Shown one piece after another: positions 44,247 through 53,732 of a stretch of 64,000 nucleotides of DNA; the stretch's first letter is position 1, and each line of letters begins with the position of its first letter. The notes below the pieces were generated by a model. It was not told where the DNA came from. It searched no databases and was given only the letters and a program-made list of their open reading frames with translations. The DNA is from Methylocystis bryophila (GTDB lineage Bacteria > Pseudomonadota > Alphaproteobacteria > Rhizobiales > Beijerinckiaceae). Location of the stretch: NCBI RefSeq assembly GCF_027925445.1, contig NZ_AP027149.1, forward strand, positions 3,174,501-3,238,500, in the 5' to 3' direction. The position numbers and the translations under genes are program-made.

Positions 44247-45113
44247 ATGCAGGACAGGTCGGCCCAAGCCTTCCAGGCGGCGCAAGCCGTGAATCCGACG
44301 CCACTCCCGGCGGCGTCGGAAGAAGCCAAGACGCCGTCGCTGGCGGCGTCTGAAGATGCCGAGACGCAGCCGCTGGCTGCGCCTGAAAATACTGACACGC
44401 CACCCTTGGCGGCGATGCTAGAAGCCGAGACCTCAGCCGACGCGCCCTTCTCCGGATCGGTCGACGCCGAGAATGAAGGCGCCCTCGGCAAAAAGAAAAA
44501 GAAAAAGAAACTGAAGCTCGGCATGAAAATCGAGCATCAGACGGCCGGCCGGGTGCGCATGAAGATTGCCGCCGGCAAGGGCAATCCGGAGCTGTTGCAG
44601 CAGATCGGCGAGACGTTCGCGGGCATTCCCGGCATCCAGCGCGTCACCGCCAATCCGGCGACTGGCAGTCTCGTTTTGCGCTACGATCCCAGACAATATG
44701 AGAGCTTTCAGCGCCATTTGCGGGGTCGTATGGGCGAACCGTCGTCCGCGCCGCCGCCGACGCAACTCGACGAGCTCGCGAACAAGATCCAGAGAGAGGC
44801 GGAATATCTGTCCGAGCATTCGCACACGGCTCGGGTGGTCGTTCATATTTGCAAGCGCTTTGATCGCGAGATCAAGCTGCGCACGCATAACCTCCTGGAC
44901 TTCAAGATTGGTCTTGCCTGCGTCGTCATGGCTCTCCCGCTCATCGAGCTTGGCGCCTCGGCGGCGACGCCGATATGGCTCACGCTCGGCGTGTTCTCGC
45001 TCAACCATTTCGTGGAGCTGCAGCGGCATCACGAGCTGGAAGAGAGAGTGGAGAACCAAGCGCCCGTGGTTATCAAGACCGCGAAGGATAAGACTCAGCC
45101 GCCCCCCGCTTGA
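44247..45113 (+). CDS. HMA2-like membrane protein with Lys-rich linker
   Basis: A 288-aa protein. Residues 1-75 are an Ala/Pro/Glu-rich linker with a lysine run (GKKKKKKKLKLG); about 90-150 is an HMA_2-like ferredoxin fold (IEHQTAGRVRMKIAAGKGNP; IPGIQRVTANPATGSLVLRY) without the CxxC metal site; about 215-250 holds two hydrophobic segments (IGLACVVMALPLIELGASAA). The C-terminus is cytoplasmic-like. It sits 5 bases after the DUF5132 gene and 19 before the pump gene, so all are one operon. Possibly a docking protein for the pump (inference). No clear SD is seen. Confidence 0.65.
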   Translation: MQDRSAQAFQAAQAVNPTPLPAASEEAKTPSLAASEDAETQPLAAPENTDTPPLAAMLEAETSADAPFSGSVDAENEGALGKKKKKKKLKLGMKIEHQTAGRVRMKIAAGKGNPELLQQIGETFAGIPGIQRVTANPATGSLVLRYDPRQYESFQRHLRGRMGEPSSAPPPTQLDELANKIQREAEYLSEHSHTARVVVHICKRFDREIKLRTHNLLDFKIGLACVVMALPLIELGASAATPIWLTLGVFSLNHFVELQRHHELEERVENQAPVVIKTAKDKTQPPPA

Positions 45114-45132
45114 GCGAGGAAAACCGCTTCCC

Positions 45133-47277
45133 ATGCAGTTCGCAATTCGCCATTTCATGCCGGGGCGCGTGCGCGTCGCCATCCCGTCGCTTTGCTATGA
45201 GCGCGGGCTCGCCGAGGAGCTGCTGATGTGGCTGCGCGCGCAGAGCGCGGTCTACTCGGCGCGCATCAATTACGCCTGCGCCAGTCTCGTCGTCGAGTAT
45301 GACGTGAAGCACGAGCCGATGTTCCGCATGCTGCTCGGACAGCTGCGGCTGATGTCGCTCGACGATGTCCGGGAATTGACGAAGCTCACCGCGACACACC
45401 TCGATCACGGCCAGCATCTGGCCAAGGATTTGATTGCAAAAGTCGAGCCCGCCGAGGAGCCGAAGCACCATCCGATGCTTCTGCCGACGGTGTCCCTTGG
45501 CCTCGCCTTTTTCGTCAACCCCTTTGCGACGGCGATCAACATTCCCCTGATGCTCTGGAACGGCTACCCGATCGCCGCCCGGGCCTTTCGCGTCGTCCGC
45601 GAAGAGCGTCGGCTCAACGTCGACTTCCTCGACACGCTGGCGATCCTCGCTTCTCTCGGACAGGGCAATTACGTCGCCGGCGCGCTCATCACCTGGCTCA
45701 TCAAGCTCGGCGACTGGATCCGTGATCTAACCGCCTCTGGCTCGAAGCGCGCTATTGGCGATCTCCTCGAGTTCCAGTCGAAGACGGCCTGGATCCTGCG
45801 CGACGGCAGCGTCGTCTCGATCCCGGCGCGCGACGTGCAAGTCGGCGATCACGTGATCGTCTATCCGGGCGAGATGATCCCCGTCGACGGCGAGATCGTC
45901 GAGGGTCTCGCCATGATTGATCAGAAGACGATCACCGGCGAAGGCCTGCCGGTTGCGCGCAGCGTCGGCGAAGCCGCCTTTGCGGCGACGGTGACGCGCG
46001 AGGGCCAGATCACCATCAAGGCGACGCGCGTCGGCTCCGACACGACGGCGGGTCAGATCGTGCGACTCATCGACTCGGCGCCGATCGGCGACACGCGCAT
46101 GCAAAACCACGCCGAAAAGCTGGCCGATCGGCTGGTCGCGCCGACGCTCGGGGTTGCGGTCGGAACCGCGGCGCTCACCGCCGATTTCAATCGCTTCCTG
46201 TCGCTCGTCATCGTCGACTATGGGACCGGCATCCGCGTCGCGGCGCCGACCGCCATGCTCTCCTCGATGACGCTCGCGGCGCGACGCGGCATCATCGTCA
46301 AGAGTGGGCGCCATATGGAGCGCTTGGCCGAGGCCGACACGATCCTTTTCGACAAAACCGGGACGCTGACGCGCGGACAACCGGAGGTGGTGGAGATCGT
46401 CTCCTACCAGCGCCGTATCGACGACCGACGACTGATCGGCCTCGCCGCGGCGGCGGAGAGCCGGCTCACGCATCCGGTCGCCGACGCGGTGCGCGCAAAA
46501 GCGGCGGATTGTCTTGCCGACGTGCCCCTTTGCCAGGAGCCGCGCTATCGTCTGGGACTCGGCGTCGAGGGCGAGGTCGACGGCCATTTCATCCATGTGG
46601 GCAGCGAGCGCTTCCTGCGCGAGAACGGAATCGCGGTTAAGAAGGCCGTGGGTGACCGCGTTCGCTTCCAGGACAAGGGCTGCTCCTGCCTCTATGTCGC
46701 GCTGGACGGCAAGCTTGCGGCGCTTCTGCCTTACGCCGACCAGATCCGTCCCGAGGCGGCGACGATCGTCGAGCGGCTTTATGCGCTCGGAATCAAGGAC
46801 GCCATCATGATGACGGGCGACAACGCCGTCGTCGCGAAGGCCGTCGGCGAGCAGCTCGGCCTCACGCGCCAATACGCCGACATGATGCCTTCCGACAAGG
46901 CCGATATCGTTCGGCAGCTACAGCGCGAGGGACGCGTCGTCGCGATGGTCGGCGATGGGATCAACGACTCGCCCGCGCTGAGCTTCGCCGACGTCGGCAT
47001 TGCGATGAAGCACGGCGCCGAGGTGACGCAAGAATCCGCCGATGTCGTGCTGATGGAGGATTCGCTCTGGAAGATGGTCGAGGCGGTGGAGATATCGCGC
47101 GGCTCCGTGAAGCTCATCAAGCAGAACTACGGCATCGTCGTCGCGCTCAACACGATCGCTTTGGGCCTCGCTCTTCCGAGCGGGCTGGTCAGTCCCTCCT
47201 TCACGGCGGTGCTCAGCAATGGCTCGGCGATCCTCGCCAGCGTCAACGGCATGCGGCCGTTGTTGAAAGGTCGATGA
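45133..47277 (+). CDS. P1B-like P-type ATPase with DYGTG in place of CPx
   Basis: A 714-aa pump. N-terminal HMA_2-like domain (FMPGRVRVAIPSLCYERG) without CxxC, several membrane segments, actuator TGEGLP near 267, VDYGTGIRVAAPTAM near 362 where P1B pumps have CPx, DKTGTLTRG near 407, MMTGDNAVVAKAV, and GDGINDSPAL near 607. The frame opens at 44566, but that part overlaps the previous gene and is not protein-like; GAGGAAAA precedes ATG 45133. The ion is unknown. A close functional analogue is the 851-aa pump at 14055. Confidence 0.9.
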   Translation: MQFAIRHFMPGRVRVAIPSLCYERGLAEELLMWLRAQSAVYSARINYACASLVVEYDVKHEPMFRMLLGQLRLMSLDDVRELTKLTATHLDHGQHLAKDLIAKVEPAEEPKHHPMLLPTVSLGLAFFVNPFATAINIPLMLWNGYPIAARAFRVVREERRLNVDFLDTLAILASLGQGNYVAGALITWLIKLGDWIRDLTASGSKRAIGDLLEFQSKTAWILRDGSVVSIPARDVQVGDHVIVYPGEMIPVDGEIVEGLAMIDQKTITGEGLPVARSVGEAAFAATVTREGQITIKATRVGSDTTAGQIVRLIDSAPIGDTRMQNHAEKLADRLVAPTLGVAVGTAALTADFNRFLSLVIVDYGTGIRVAAPTAMLSSMTLAARRGIIVKSGRHMERLAEADTILFDKTGTLTRGQPEVVEIVSYQRRIDDRRLIGLAAAAESRLTHPVADAVRAKAADCLADVPLCQEPRYRLGLGVEGEVDGHFIHVGSERFLRENGIAVKKAVGDRVRFQDKGCSCLYVALDGKLAALLPYADQIRPEAATIVERLYALGIKDAIMMTGDNAVVAKAVGEQLGLTRQYADMMPSDKADIVRQLQREGRVVAMVGDGINDSPALSFADVGIAMKHGAEVTQESADVVLMEDSLWKMVEAVEISRGSVKLIKQNYGIVVALNTIALGLALPSGLVSPSFTAVLSNGSAILASVNGMRPLLKGR

Positions 47278-48074
47278 GCGCGCGCCCGCGCGAGTTCGCC
47301 CAAGAACACCTCCAACAGCTTGCGCGGGCGCAAGAGCTCCTCGCATCCTCGAGCTTTGCAGCGCGTATGTCCGATTACGCGGGCGCCCCGTTGCAGGGCG
47401 CGCTGAAGCTGGCCTCGCCCACACTCAGGAAAGGCGTGGACCAGGCGATCGAACACGCAATCCTCGCTTGCCTCAAGCTCGCGATCCGCTCCTTGAAGAA
47501 CATCCCGCGGCGGCGCCCGCAGACGCGGCTGGCGTCGACCTGGGCCGGCGTCGCGGGCGGCTTCGCTGGACTGTTCGGCGCGGTGGCGCTCCCGCTCGAG
47601 CTGCCGTTGACGACAATCCTAATGCTGCGCGCGATCGCTGACATCGCCAGGCATCACGGGGAAGACCTCGAGAAGATGGAGGCGCGGCTCGCCTGTGTCG
47701 AGGTCTTCGCCTATGGCGCCGAGAAACGCTCCGACTTCGGCTACTATGCCTCGCGCGCGATGCTGGGGCGCCTCACGTCGGAGGCGGCGACGCTCCTCGC
47801 CCATCGCGGCGCAACCAATGTCTCGACGCCGGTGGTCACGGCGCTCTCTAAGGAAGTCGCCTCGCGCTTCGGCATCGTCGTCTATGAGAAGATCGCCGTC
47901 AGCGCCGTGCCGCTCGCCAGCGCCGCCAGCGCCGCGGCGATCAACGTCGCCTTCATGAATCATTTTCAAAAGATCGCGCACGGGCATTTCATGCTGCGGC
48001 GCCTCGAGCGGATTTATGGGACTGAGCGGGTGCGGGAAGAATTTGCGCTGTTGGAGGGGATGGAGGGAGGCTGA
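47274..48074 (+). CDS. EcsC family protein
   Basis: A 266-aa protein. The centre STWAGVAGGFAGLFGAVALP, then LELPLTTILMLRAIADIARH, is characteristic of EcsC-like proteins, which are membrane-associated and poorly characterised (the name comes from a B. subtilis ABC-transporter operon). The Ala-rich C-terminal part with SAVPLASAASAAAINVAFMN is also typical. The ATG overlaps the pump's stop as ATGA, so translation is coupled to the P-type ATPase, which ties it to that transport system. Confidence 0.85.
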   Translation: MSARPREFAQEHLQQLARAQELLASSSFAARMSDYAGAPLQGALKLASPTLRKGVDQAIEHAILACLKLAIRSLKNIPRRRPQTRLASTWAGVAGGFAGLFGAVALPLELPLTTILMLRAIADIARHHGEDLEKMEARLACVEVFAYGAEKRSDFGYYASRAMLGRLTSEAATLLAHRGATNVSTPVVTALSKEVASRFGIVVYEKIAVSAVPLASAASAAAINVAFMNHFQKIAHGHFMLRRLERIYGTERVREEFALLEGMEGG

Positions 48075-48170
48075 GAGCGCCTTTCTGGCAAAGCCGCCTC
48101 CCCTCCCCTTGCGTCTTCGCCCCGCCCTTTGGTATCGCTTAGCGCCCATCGCCAAAGCCAAGGCCTCGCC

Positions 48171-49985
48171 ATGTCGGTCTTCTCGCTCTATTGGCGCGTT
48201 CTCGGCGAGCTGCGCGGCCATGCCAAGCTCGCCTATGGTCTCGTCGTCGCCAATCTCGTGCTTGCCGCGGCGCAATTCGCCGAGCCGATGCTCTTTGGCA
48301 AGATCATAGACCTGATGACGCACGAGCAGCCGAACGGCGCGCCCGTTGGCTTGCGAGAGATCTGGCCGACCGTCGCGGCCTGGGCGGGTTTCGGGCTCTT
48401 TTCGATCGTCGCCGCGATGGCGGTGGGGCTCAACGCCGACCGTCTGGCGCACCGCTGCCGGCTCGTCGTGATGGCGCGCTATTTTGATCACGTGCTGAAT
48501 CTTCCCTTGAGCTTTCACGCCAACGTCCATTCCGGACGGCTGCTGCAATCGATGCTCGAAGGCGCGAGCGCGATGTTCAGCCTGTGGCTCTCCTTCTTTC
48601 GCGAGAACTGCGCTTCCTTCATAGCGCTGTTCATCCTGCTGCCGGCGACGCTCTTCTACAATTGGCGTCTGGCCAGTCTGCTCATCGTCATGGTCGGCAT
48701 TTTTTATCTCGTCACCGCGCTGGTGCTGCGTCGCACCGATGCGCTGCAAGCGCTGGTTGAGCGTCACAACGCCGCGCTCGCGTCTCACGCCGGCGACGCC
48801 TTCGGCAACGTTCCCGTCGTGCAGAGCTTCACGCGCGTGCATAATGAATCGCAGGCGCTAAGGCGCATCAGCGACGATCTGCTCGCCGCGCAATTGCCGG
48901 TGCTCTCCTGGTGGGCAGTCGTGGTCGTGGCGAGCCGAGCCTCGGCAACGATGACCGTGCTCGCGATCTTCCTTTATGGCGCCCGTCTTCATTCGGAGGG
49001 CTTGGTCACTGTCGGCGAGATCGTGACCTTCATCAATTTCGCAACCATGCTGATCGGGCGGCTCGAGCAGGCGGTCGGCTTCGTCAACTTCCTGTTTGCG
49101 CAATCGGCGCGGCTGCGCGAATTCTACACGACGCTCGACACGCGCCCCATGGTGGACGATCACCCTAACGCCATCGATCCCGGCAGGCTTTTGGGCGCCG
49201 TCGCCTTCGAGGGCGTGAGCTATTCCTACGACGCCAAGCGCATGGCCGTAAGAAACGTGAGCTTTTCGGCAGAGCCCGGCGAAACGATCGCGCTGGTCGG
49301 CTCCACGGGCTCGGGAAAATCGACGACGCTCGGGCTCTTGCATCGCATCTTCGACCCGGTCGAAGGCCGCGTGACCATCGACGGGCGCGACATCCGCGAC
49401 ATCCAGCTCGACGCGCTTCGCCGGAACATCGGTGTCGTTTTCCAGGAACCGATGCTCTTCGCGCGCTCGATCGAGGAGAATCTGCGCATCGGCAAGACCG
49501 ACGCCAGCTCGGCGGAGATCGAGGCCGCGCTGGAGCTGGCGCAGGCCAAAGATTTCGTCTCGCGTCAGAGCAACGGGCTCGAAACGGTCATCGGCGAGAG
49601 GGGACGCAGCCTCTCGGGCGGCGAGCGTCAGCGTCTTTCCATCGCGCGCGCCCTGCTCAAGGACCCGCCTATCATGGTCTTCGACGAAGCGACGAGCGCG
49701 CTCGACGCGACGACGGAGAGGCAGATTCAGAAGGCGCTCGCCGCGGCGACCAAGGGGCGCACGACATTCGTGATCGCGCATCGCCTCGCCACAGTGCGCA
49801 ACGCCGACCGCATTCTCGTCTTCGACCATGGCGAGATCGTCGAGAGCGGGTCCTTCGACGATCTCGTGAAAAAGGGCGGTCGCTTCGCGACGCTGGCCGC
49901 GGCGCAGCTGCTCACGCCGGAGTCGGATCGCGCCGACAGCGGCGAAGGCGGCCGGGCGATCGCCACTCTGGGAGAGAGCCTTTAG
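48171..49985 (+). CDS. ndvA: NdvA/ChvA-like glucan ABC exporter (fused permease-ATPase)
   Basis: A 604-aa type-1 half-exporter: six membrane segments (residues 1-310) then an ATPase with GSTGSGKSTT, LSGGERQRLSIARALL, IMVFDEATSALD and IAHRLATV. The order and text (MSVFSLYWRVLGELRGHAKL; PVLSWWAVVVVASRASATMT) align well, from memory, with rhizobial NdvA, which exports cyclic beta-1,2-glucan to the periplasm. No glucan synthase (ndvB) gene is in the window, so the substrate is inferred. Its TAG stop lies at the edge of repeat B4. Confidence 0.8.
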   Translation: MSVFSLYWRVLGELRGHAKLAYGLVVANLVLAAAQFAEPMLFGKIIDLMTHEQPNGAPVGLREIWPTVAAWAGFGLFSIVAAMAVGLNADRLAHRCRLVVMARYFDHVLNLPLSFHANVHSGRLLQSMLEGASAMFSLWLSFFRENCASFIALFILLPATLFYNWRLASLLIVMVGIFYLVTALVLRRTDALQALVERHNAALASHAGDAFGNVPVVQSFTRVHNESQALRRISDDLLAAQLPVLSWWAVVVVASRASATMTVLAIFLYGARLHSEGLVTVGEIVTFINFATMLIGRLEQAVGFVNFLFAQSARLREFYTTLDTRPMVDDHPNAIDPGRLLGAVAFEGVSYSYDAKRMAVRNVSFSAEPGETIALVGSTGSGKSTTLGLLHRIFDPVEGRVTIDGRDIRDIQLDALRRNIGVVFQEPMLFARSIEENLRIGKTDASSAEIEAALELAQAKDFVSRQSNGLETVIGERGRSLSGGERQRLSIARALLKDPPIMVFDEATSALDATTERQIQKALAAATKGRTTFVIAHRLATVRNADRILVFDHGEIVESGSFDDLVKKGGRFATLAAAQLLTPESDRADSGEGGRAIATLGESL

Positions 49986-49991
49986 ATCACG

Positions 49992-50021
49992 CTGCATTCA
50001 GGCGGAATCGCCTGAATGCAG
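49992..50021. repeat. Family B intergenic palindrome (copy B4)
   Basis: Perfect-looking arms ctgcattcaggcg and cgcctgaatgcag. The flanking tagatcacg matches tagctcacg of B2, so the element probably begins at the TAG that ends the exporter gene. It lies between convergent genes, directly before repeat A3. Confidence 0.85.
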
Positions 50022-50053
50022 CGCGATCGGTTCTTGTCGCATACGCCGGATTT

Positions 50054-50169
50054 AGAGCATGTCACGGAAAAGTGCGAAGCGGTTTTCCGGTCATGCCATG
50101 CTCCAACTTTTTGACTTGGCGCGATTCCTTATCGCTCGAACGATTCCGTTCGAGCGGGAAACGCGCTAG
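50054..50169. repeat. Family A intergenic repeat (copy A3)
   Basis: Nearly identical to A1 across agagcatgtcacggaaaagt and ggcgcgattccttatcgctc, ending gcgggaaacgcgctag. The terminal CTAG contains the stop codon of the L,D-transpeptidase gene. With B4 it forms a composite block filling the convergent gap. Confidence 0.9.
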
Positions 50170-50789
50170 CGCTGCACGATCACGCGCGTGCCCACACGGA
50201 CGCGGTTGTAAAGATCGACGACGTCGTCATTCGTCATGCGGATGCAGCCAGAAGAAACCGCGTGACCGATCGTCTCCGGCTCGTTCGAGCCGTGAATGCG
50301 GTACTGCGTTCCGCCAAGATACATGGCGCGCGCGCCGAGCGGGTTGTTGATGCCGCCGGCCATGTGCCGCGGCAGATCGGGACGGCGCCTCAGCATCTGC
50401 GCCGGCGGAGTCCAGTCCGGCCAGGCGCGCTTCGCCGAGACGCTGCGCACGCCCGACCATTCGAAGCCCGGACGCCCGACGCCGACGCCATAACGGATCG
50501 CTTGTCCTCCGCCCAGCACATAATAGAGACGCCGCTCCGACGTGCTGATCACGATCGTGCCCGGGGCCTGTCCGCCGCCATAGCTGACCACCTCGCGTGG
50601 GACGGCGCTCGCCTGCGGGCGCCACTCCCCCGCCCCCGAAGAGGACAGGTTGCCGAAGAGGAAAGAGAAGGGATTGGAGTCCGCGACCGGCGGAGGCGGT
50701 GGCGCTCCCCGGTGGGTGCGCGCCAAGGCGTCGCCCCCGATAGCCGTCGCGCTAATGATGCAAAGCAATCCAAAGCCGAGCCGACGCAT
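50166..50789 (-). CDS. L,D-transpeptidase (YkuD family)
   Basis: A 207-aa exported protein. Signal peptide to about ALA (residue 23), a proline-rich spacer, then the YkuD domain: GTIVISTSERRLYYVLGGGQ, NNPLGARAMYLGG, and the catalytic HGSNEPETIGHAVSSGCIRM, with His and Cys of the HxxN...SxGCxR motif. These enzymes crosslink peptidoglycan 3-3 or anchor proteins to it in the periplasm. The stop lies in repeat A3. Upstream to alaS (50790-51035) nothing is recognised. Confidence 0.93.
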   Translation of the reverse strand: MRRLGFGLLCIISATAIGGDALARTHRGAPPPPPVADSNPFSFLFGNLSSSGAGEWRPQASAVPREVVSYGGGQAPGTIVISTSERRLYYVLGGGQAIRYGVGVGRPGFEWSGVRSVSAKRAWPDWTPPAQMLRRRPDLPRHMAGGINNPLGARAMYLGGTQYRIHGSNEPETIGHAVSSGCIRMTNDDVVDLYNRVRVGTRVIVQR

Positions 50790-51035
50790 GTCCGCCCCCG
50801 TTCTTTCGAGAATAGCGAAACGCCGCGCGACGCAACAGATTCGGCGCCAACCGCGACAGCTGAGATTAATCTCTCAGCCCGATCCCGCGTGCAATAGCGT
50901 TAAGACGCAAGACGATATTTCTTCAGAGACTGTTGCAATTCCGCCACAGTCCTTGAGCCAAGAGGAAGAACGCAAATTCTGCAAGCGGCGGAAACCGGCT
51001 TGAGGCGATCGAGACGGGAGAAGCGGCCTCTGCGT

Positions 51036-53732
51036 TTATTGCGCCGCCTTGGCGCGCAACGCCTCGCCGATCGCAGCCAGCGCCGCATCGATCGCCGAAG
51101 CGTCGGGACCGCCTGCCTGCGCGAGATCGGGCCGCCCGCCGCCGCCTTTGCCGCCGAGCTTCTCGGCCGCGAGGCGAACGAAGTCGACGGCGCTGAAGCG
51201 GCCGGTCAGATCGTCGGTCACCCCGACGACGACGCCGACCTTGCCGTCAGGCGCGCTGTTGGCGATCGCGACGACGCCCGAGCCGATCGATTTCTTCGCT
51301 TCGTCGACGAGTCCCTTCAAGTCTTTCGACTCGACCCCGGTGACCGCGCGCGAGAAGAGCTTGATCCCGGCGACTTCGGTAATCGGCTGACTCGCCTCCC
51401 CGTCGCCGCCGCCCATGGCGAGCTTGCGCTTGGCGTCGGCGAGCTCGCGCTCCAGGCGTTTGCGATCATCGAGAAGCGCCGCGAGCCGCGCAGGCGCTTC
51501 TTCGGTCGGCGCGCGCATCAGGCTCGCGATCTCGGCGAGAGCCTTCGACTGAGCCACGAGACCGACGCGCGCGCCTTCCGCGGTGCGCGCCTCGATCCGC
51601 CGCACGCCTGAAGCGACGGCGCCTTCCGAGACGATGCTGAGAAGGCCGATGTCCCCCGTGCGCCGCACATGGGTGCCGCCGCAAAGCTCGATGGAGAACG
51701 CATGGCCGGACGTCGCCTCTTTTCGGCCCATGGCGACGACACGAACCTCGTCGCCGTATTTTTCGCCGAAGAGCGCGCGGGCGCCGGAGGCGATCGCCTC
51801 TTCCTGCGCCATCAGGCGCGTGTCGACCGACGCATTGTCCTGCACGATCTCATTAGCGAGCCGCTCGACTTCGGCAATCTCCTCGGGGGCCATTGGCTTT
51901 GGATGCGTAAAATCGAACCGCAGCCGATCCGGCGCCACGAGAGAGCCCTTCTGCTGCACGTGATCGCCGAGCACGCGCCGCAGCGCCTCATGCAGGATAT
52001 GCGTCGCAGAGTGATTGGCGCGCGTCGCGCGACGCCGCTCATGGTCGACCTCGAGGACGAGAGTGACGCCCTCGGCGAGGCCCGCTTCGCCGGCTTCCTC
52101 GAGCACGCCCTCGTGGACGATCAGATCGCCGAGCTTCTTGTGCGTCGCCTCGACGCGAAACAGCAGTCCCGGCCCTTTGAGCTCGCCGGTGTCGCCGACC
52201 TGGCCGCCCGACTCGCCGTAAAATGGCGTTTGGTTGAGGATGACGGCGCCCCGTTCTCCCTTTTTCAGCGAGAAGGTCTCGACACCGTTCTTCAAGAGGG
52301 CCGTCACCGCGCCCTCGCTCTTCTCCGCATCGTAACCGAGAAATTCCGTCGCGCCGACGCGCTCCTTGAGCGCGAACCACACGGCCTCTGTCGCCGTCTC
52401 GCCGCTGCCGGCCCAGGCCTTGCGCGCCTCAGCGCGCTGGCGCGCCATGGCCGTGTCGAAGCCTTCCTTCTCGACGCCGATGCCGCGAGGCCGCAGCGCG
52501 TCCTCCGTCAGATCGAGCGGAAAGCCGTAGGTGTCGTAAAGCTTGAACGCTGTCTCGCCGGGCAGCCGATCGCCGGAAGCGAGCGACGCCGTTTCTTCGT
52601 CCAGGATCGCCAATCCGCGAGCAAGCGTCGTGCGGAAGCGCGTCTCCTCGGTCAGCAGCGTGTCGCTGATGAGCGACTCCGCCCGCTGCAGTTCGGGATA
52701 GGCGTGGCCCATTTCCTCGACGAGCGCCGGCACGAGCCGCCACATCAGCGGCTCCGCCGCCCCGAGCATTTGGGCATGACGCATGGCGCGGCGCATGATG
52801 CGACGCAAAACGTAACCGCGTCCTTCGTTCGAAGGCGTCACGCCGTCGGCGACGAGAAAGGAGGAGGTGCGGAGATGGTCGGCAATCACGCGGTGGCTCG
52901 CGGCTTGCGGACCGGTCGGCGAAACATGCGTGAGCTCTGCGACGGCCTCGATGAGCGCCACGAAGAGATCCGTCTCGAATACGGAGCCGACGCCTTGCAT
53001 GAGCGCCGCCATGCGCTCGAGCCCCATGCCCGTGTCGATCGACGGGCGCGGCAAGGCGATGCGCTGCTCCGGCGTGACCTGATCATATTGCATGAAGACC
53101 AGGTTCCAGAACTCGATGAACCGGTCACCGTCCTCGTCGGGACTCCCGGGCGGGCCGCCGGCGAATTTCTCACCCTGATCGTAAAAGATCTCCGAGCACG
53201 GGCCGCAGGGGCCGGTCTCGCCCATGCTCCAAAAATTGTCGTGCGTCGGGATGCGGATGATCCGGTCTTCGGAAAAGCCCGCGATCTTTTTCCACAAATC
53301 GAAAGCTGCATCGTCATCGTGATAGACGGTCACGAGCAGACGGCTTTTGTCGAGCGCAAGCTCCTTGGAGACCAAACCCCAGGCGAGCTCGATCGCGCCC
53401 TCCTTGAAATAGTCGCCGAAGGAGAAGTTGCCGAGCATCTCGAAGAAGGTCAGATGCCGCGCGGTATAGCCGACGTTGTCGAGGTCGTTGTGCTTGCCCC
53501 CGGCCCGCACGCACTTCTGCGCGGTCGCCGCGCGCGGCCGGGCGCGCCTCTCGACGCCGGTAAAGACGCTCTTGAACTGCACCATGCCGGCGTTGGTGAA
53601 CATCAAGGTCGGGTCGTTATGCGGCACCAACGGCGAGGAAGGCGCGATCTCGTGGTCGAAACGCGCGAAATAATCCAGGAAGAGCTTCCTGATGTGATTA
53701 ACCGTTATGTGATTGACCAAGCTCATCGTCAT
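51036..53732 (-). CDS. alaS: Alanyl-tRNA synthetase
   Basis: An 898-aa enzyme of normal length. Catalytic domain: FTNAGMVQFKSVFTG, ARHLTFFEMLGNFSFGDYFK, GPCGPCSEIFYD, and PSIDTGMGLERMAALMQG. Editing domain: HSATHILHEALR and the zinc-binding SIELCGGTHV. C-terminal DHHA1/oligomerisation part ends at GEALRAKAAQ. The first 8-9 residues (MTMSLVNHI) could be shortened to a nearby start. Usual recA neighbour is not present here. Confidence 0.98.
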   Translation of the reverse strand: MTMSLVNHITVNHIRKLFLDYFARFDHEIAPSSPLVPHNDPTLMFTNAGMVQFKSVFTGVERRARPRAATAQKCVRAGGKHNDLDNVGYTARHLTFFEMLGNFSFGDYFKEGAIELAWGLVSKELALDKSRLLVTVYHDDDAAFDLWKKIAGFSEDRIIRIPTHDNFWSMGETGPCGPCSEIFYDQGEKFAGGPPGSPDEDGDRFIEFWNLVFMQYDQVTPEQRIALPRPSIDTGMGLERMAALMQGVGSVFETDLFVALIEAVAELTHVSPTGPQAASHRVIADHLRTSSFLVADGVTPSNEGRGYVLRRIMRRAMRHAQMLGAAEPLMWRLVPALVEEMGHAYPELQRAESLISDTLLTEETRFRTTLARGLAILDEETASLASGDRLPGETAFKLYDTYGFPLDLTEDALRPRGIGVEKEGFDTAMARQRAEARKAWAGSGETATEAVWFALKERVGATEFLGYDAEKSEGAVTALLKNGVETFSLKKGERGAVILNQTPFYGESGGQVGDTGELKGPGLLFRVEATHKKLGDLIVHEGVLEEAGEAGLAEGVTLVLEVDHERRRATRANHSATHILHEALRRVLGDHVQQKGSLVAPDRLRFDFTHPKPMAPEEIAEVERLANEIVQDNASVDTRLMAQEEAIASGARALFGEKYGDEVRVVAMGRKEATSGHAFSIELCGGTHVRRTGDIGLLSIVSEGAVASGVRRIEARTAEGARVGLVAQSKALAEIASLMRAPTEEAPARLAALLDDRKRLERELADAKRKLAMGGGDGEASQPITEVAGIKLFSRAVTGVESKDLKGLVDEAKKSIGSGVVAIANSAPDGKVGVVVGVTDDLTGRFSAVDFVRLAAEKLGGKGGGGRPDLAQAGGPDASAIDAALAAIGEALRAKAAQ

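Noticed and set aside
44486..44512. A-rich run (repeated aaaag) as a transcriptional slippage site
   Set aside because: It encodes a lysine run in a frame that stays open and coherent on both sides, so no slippage is needed to explain the gene.
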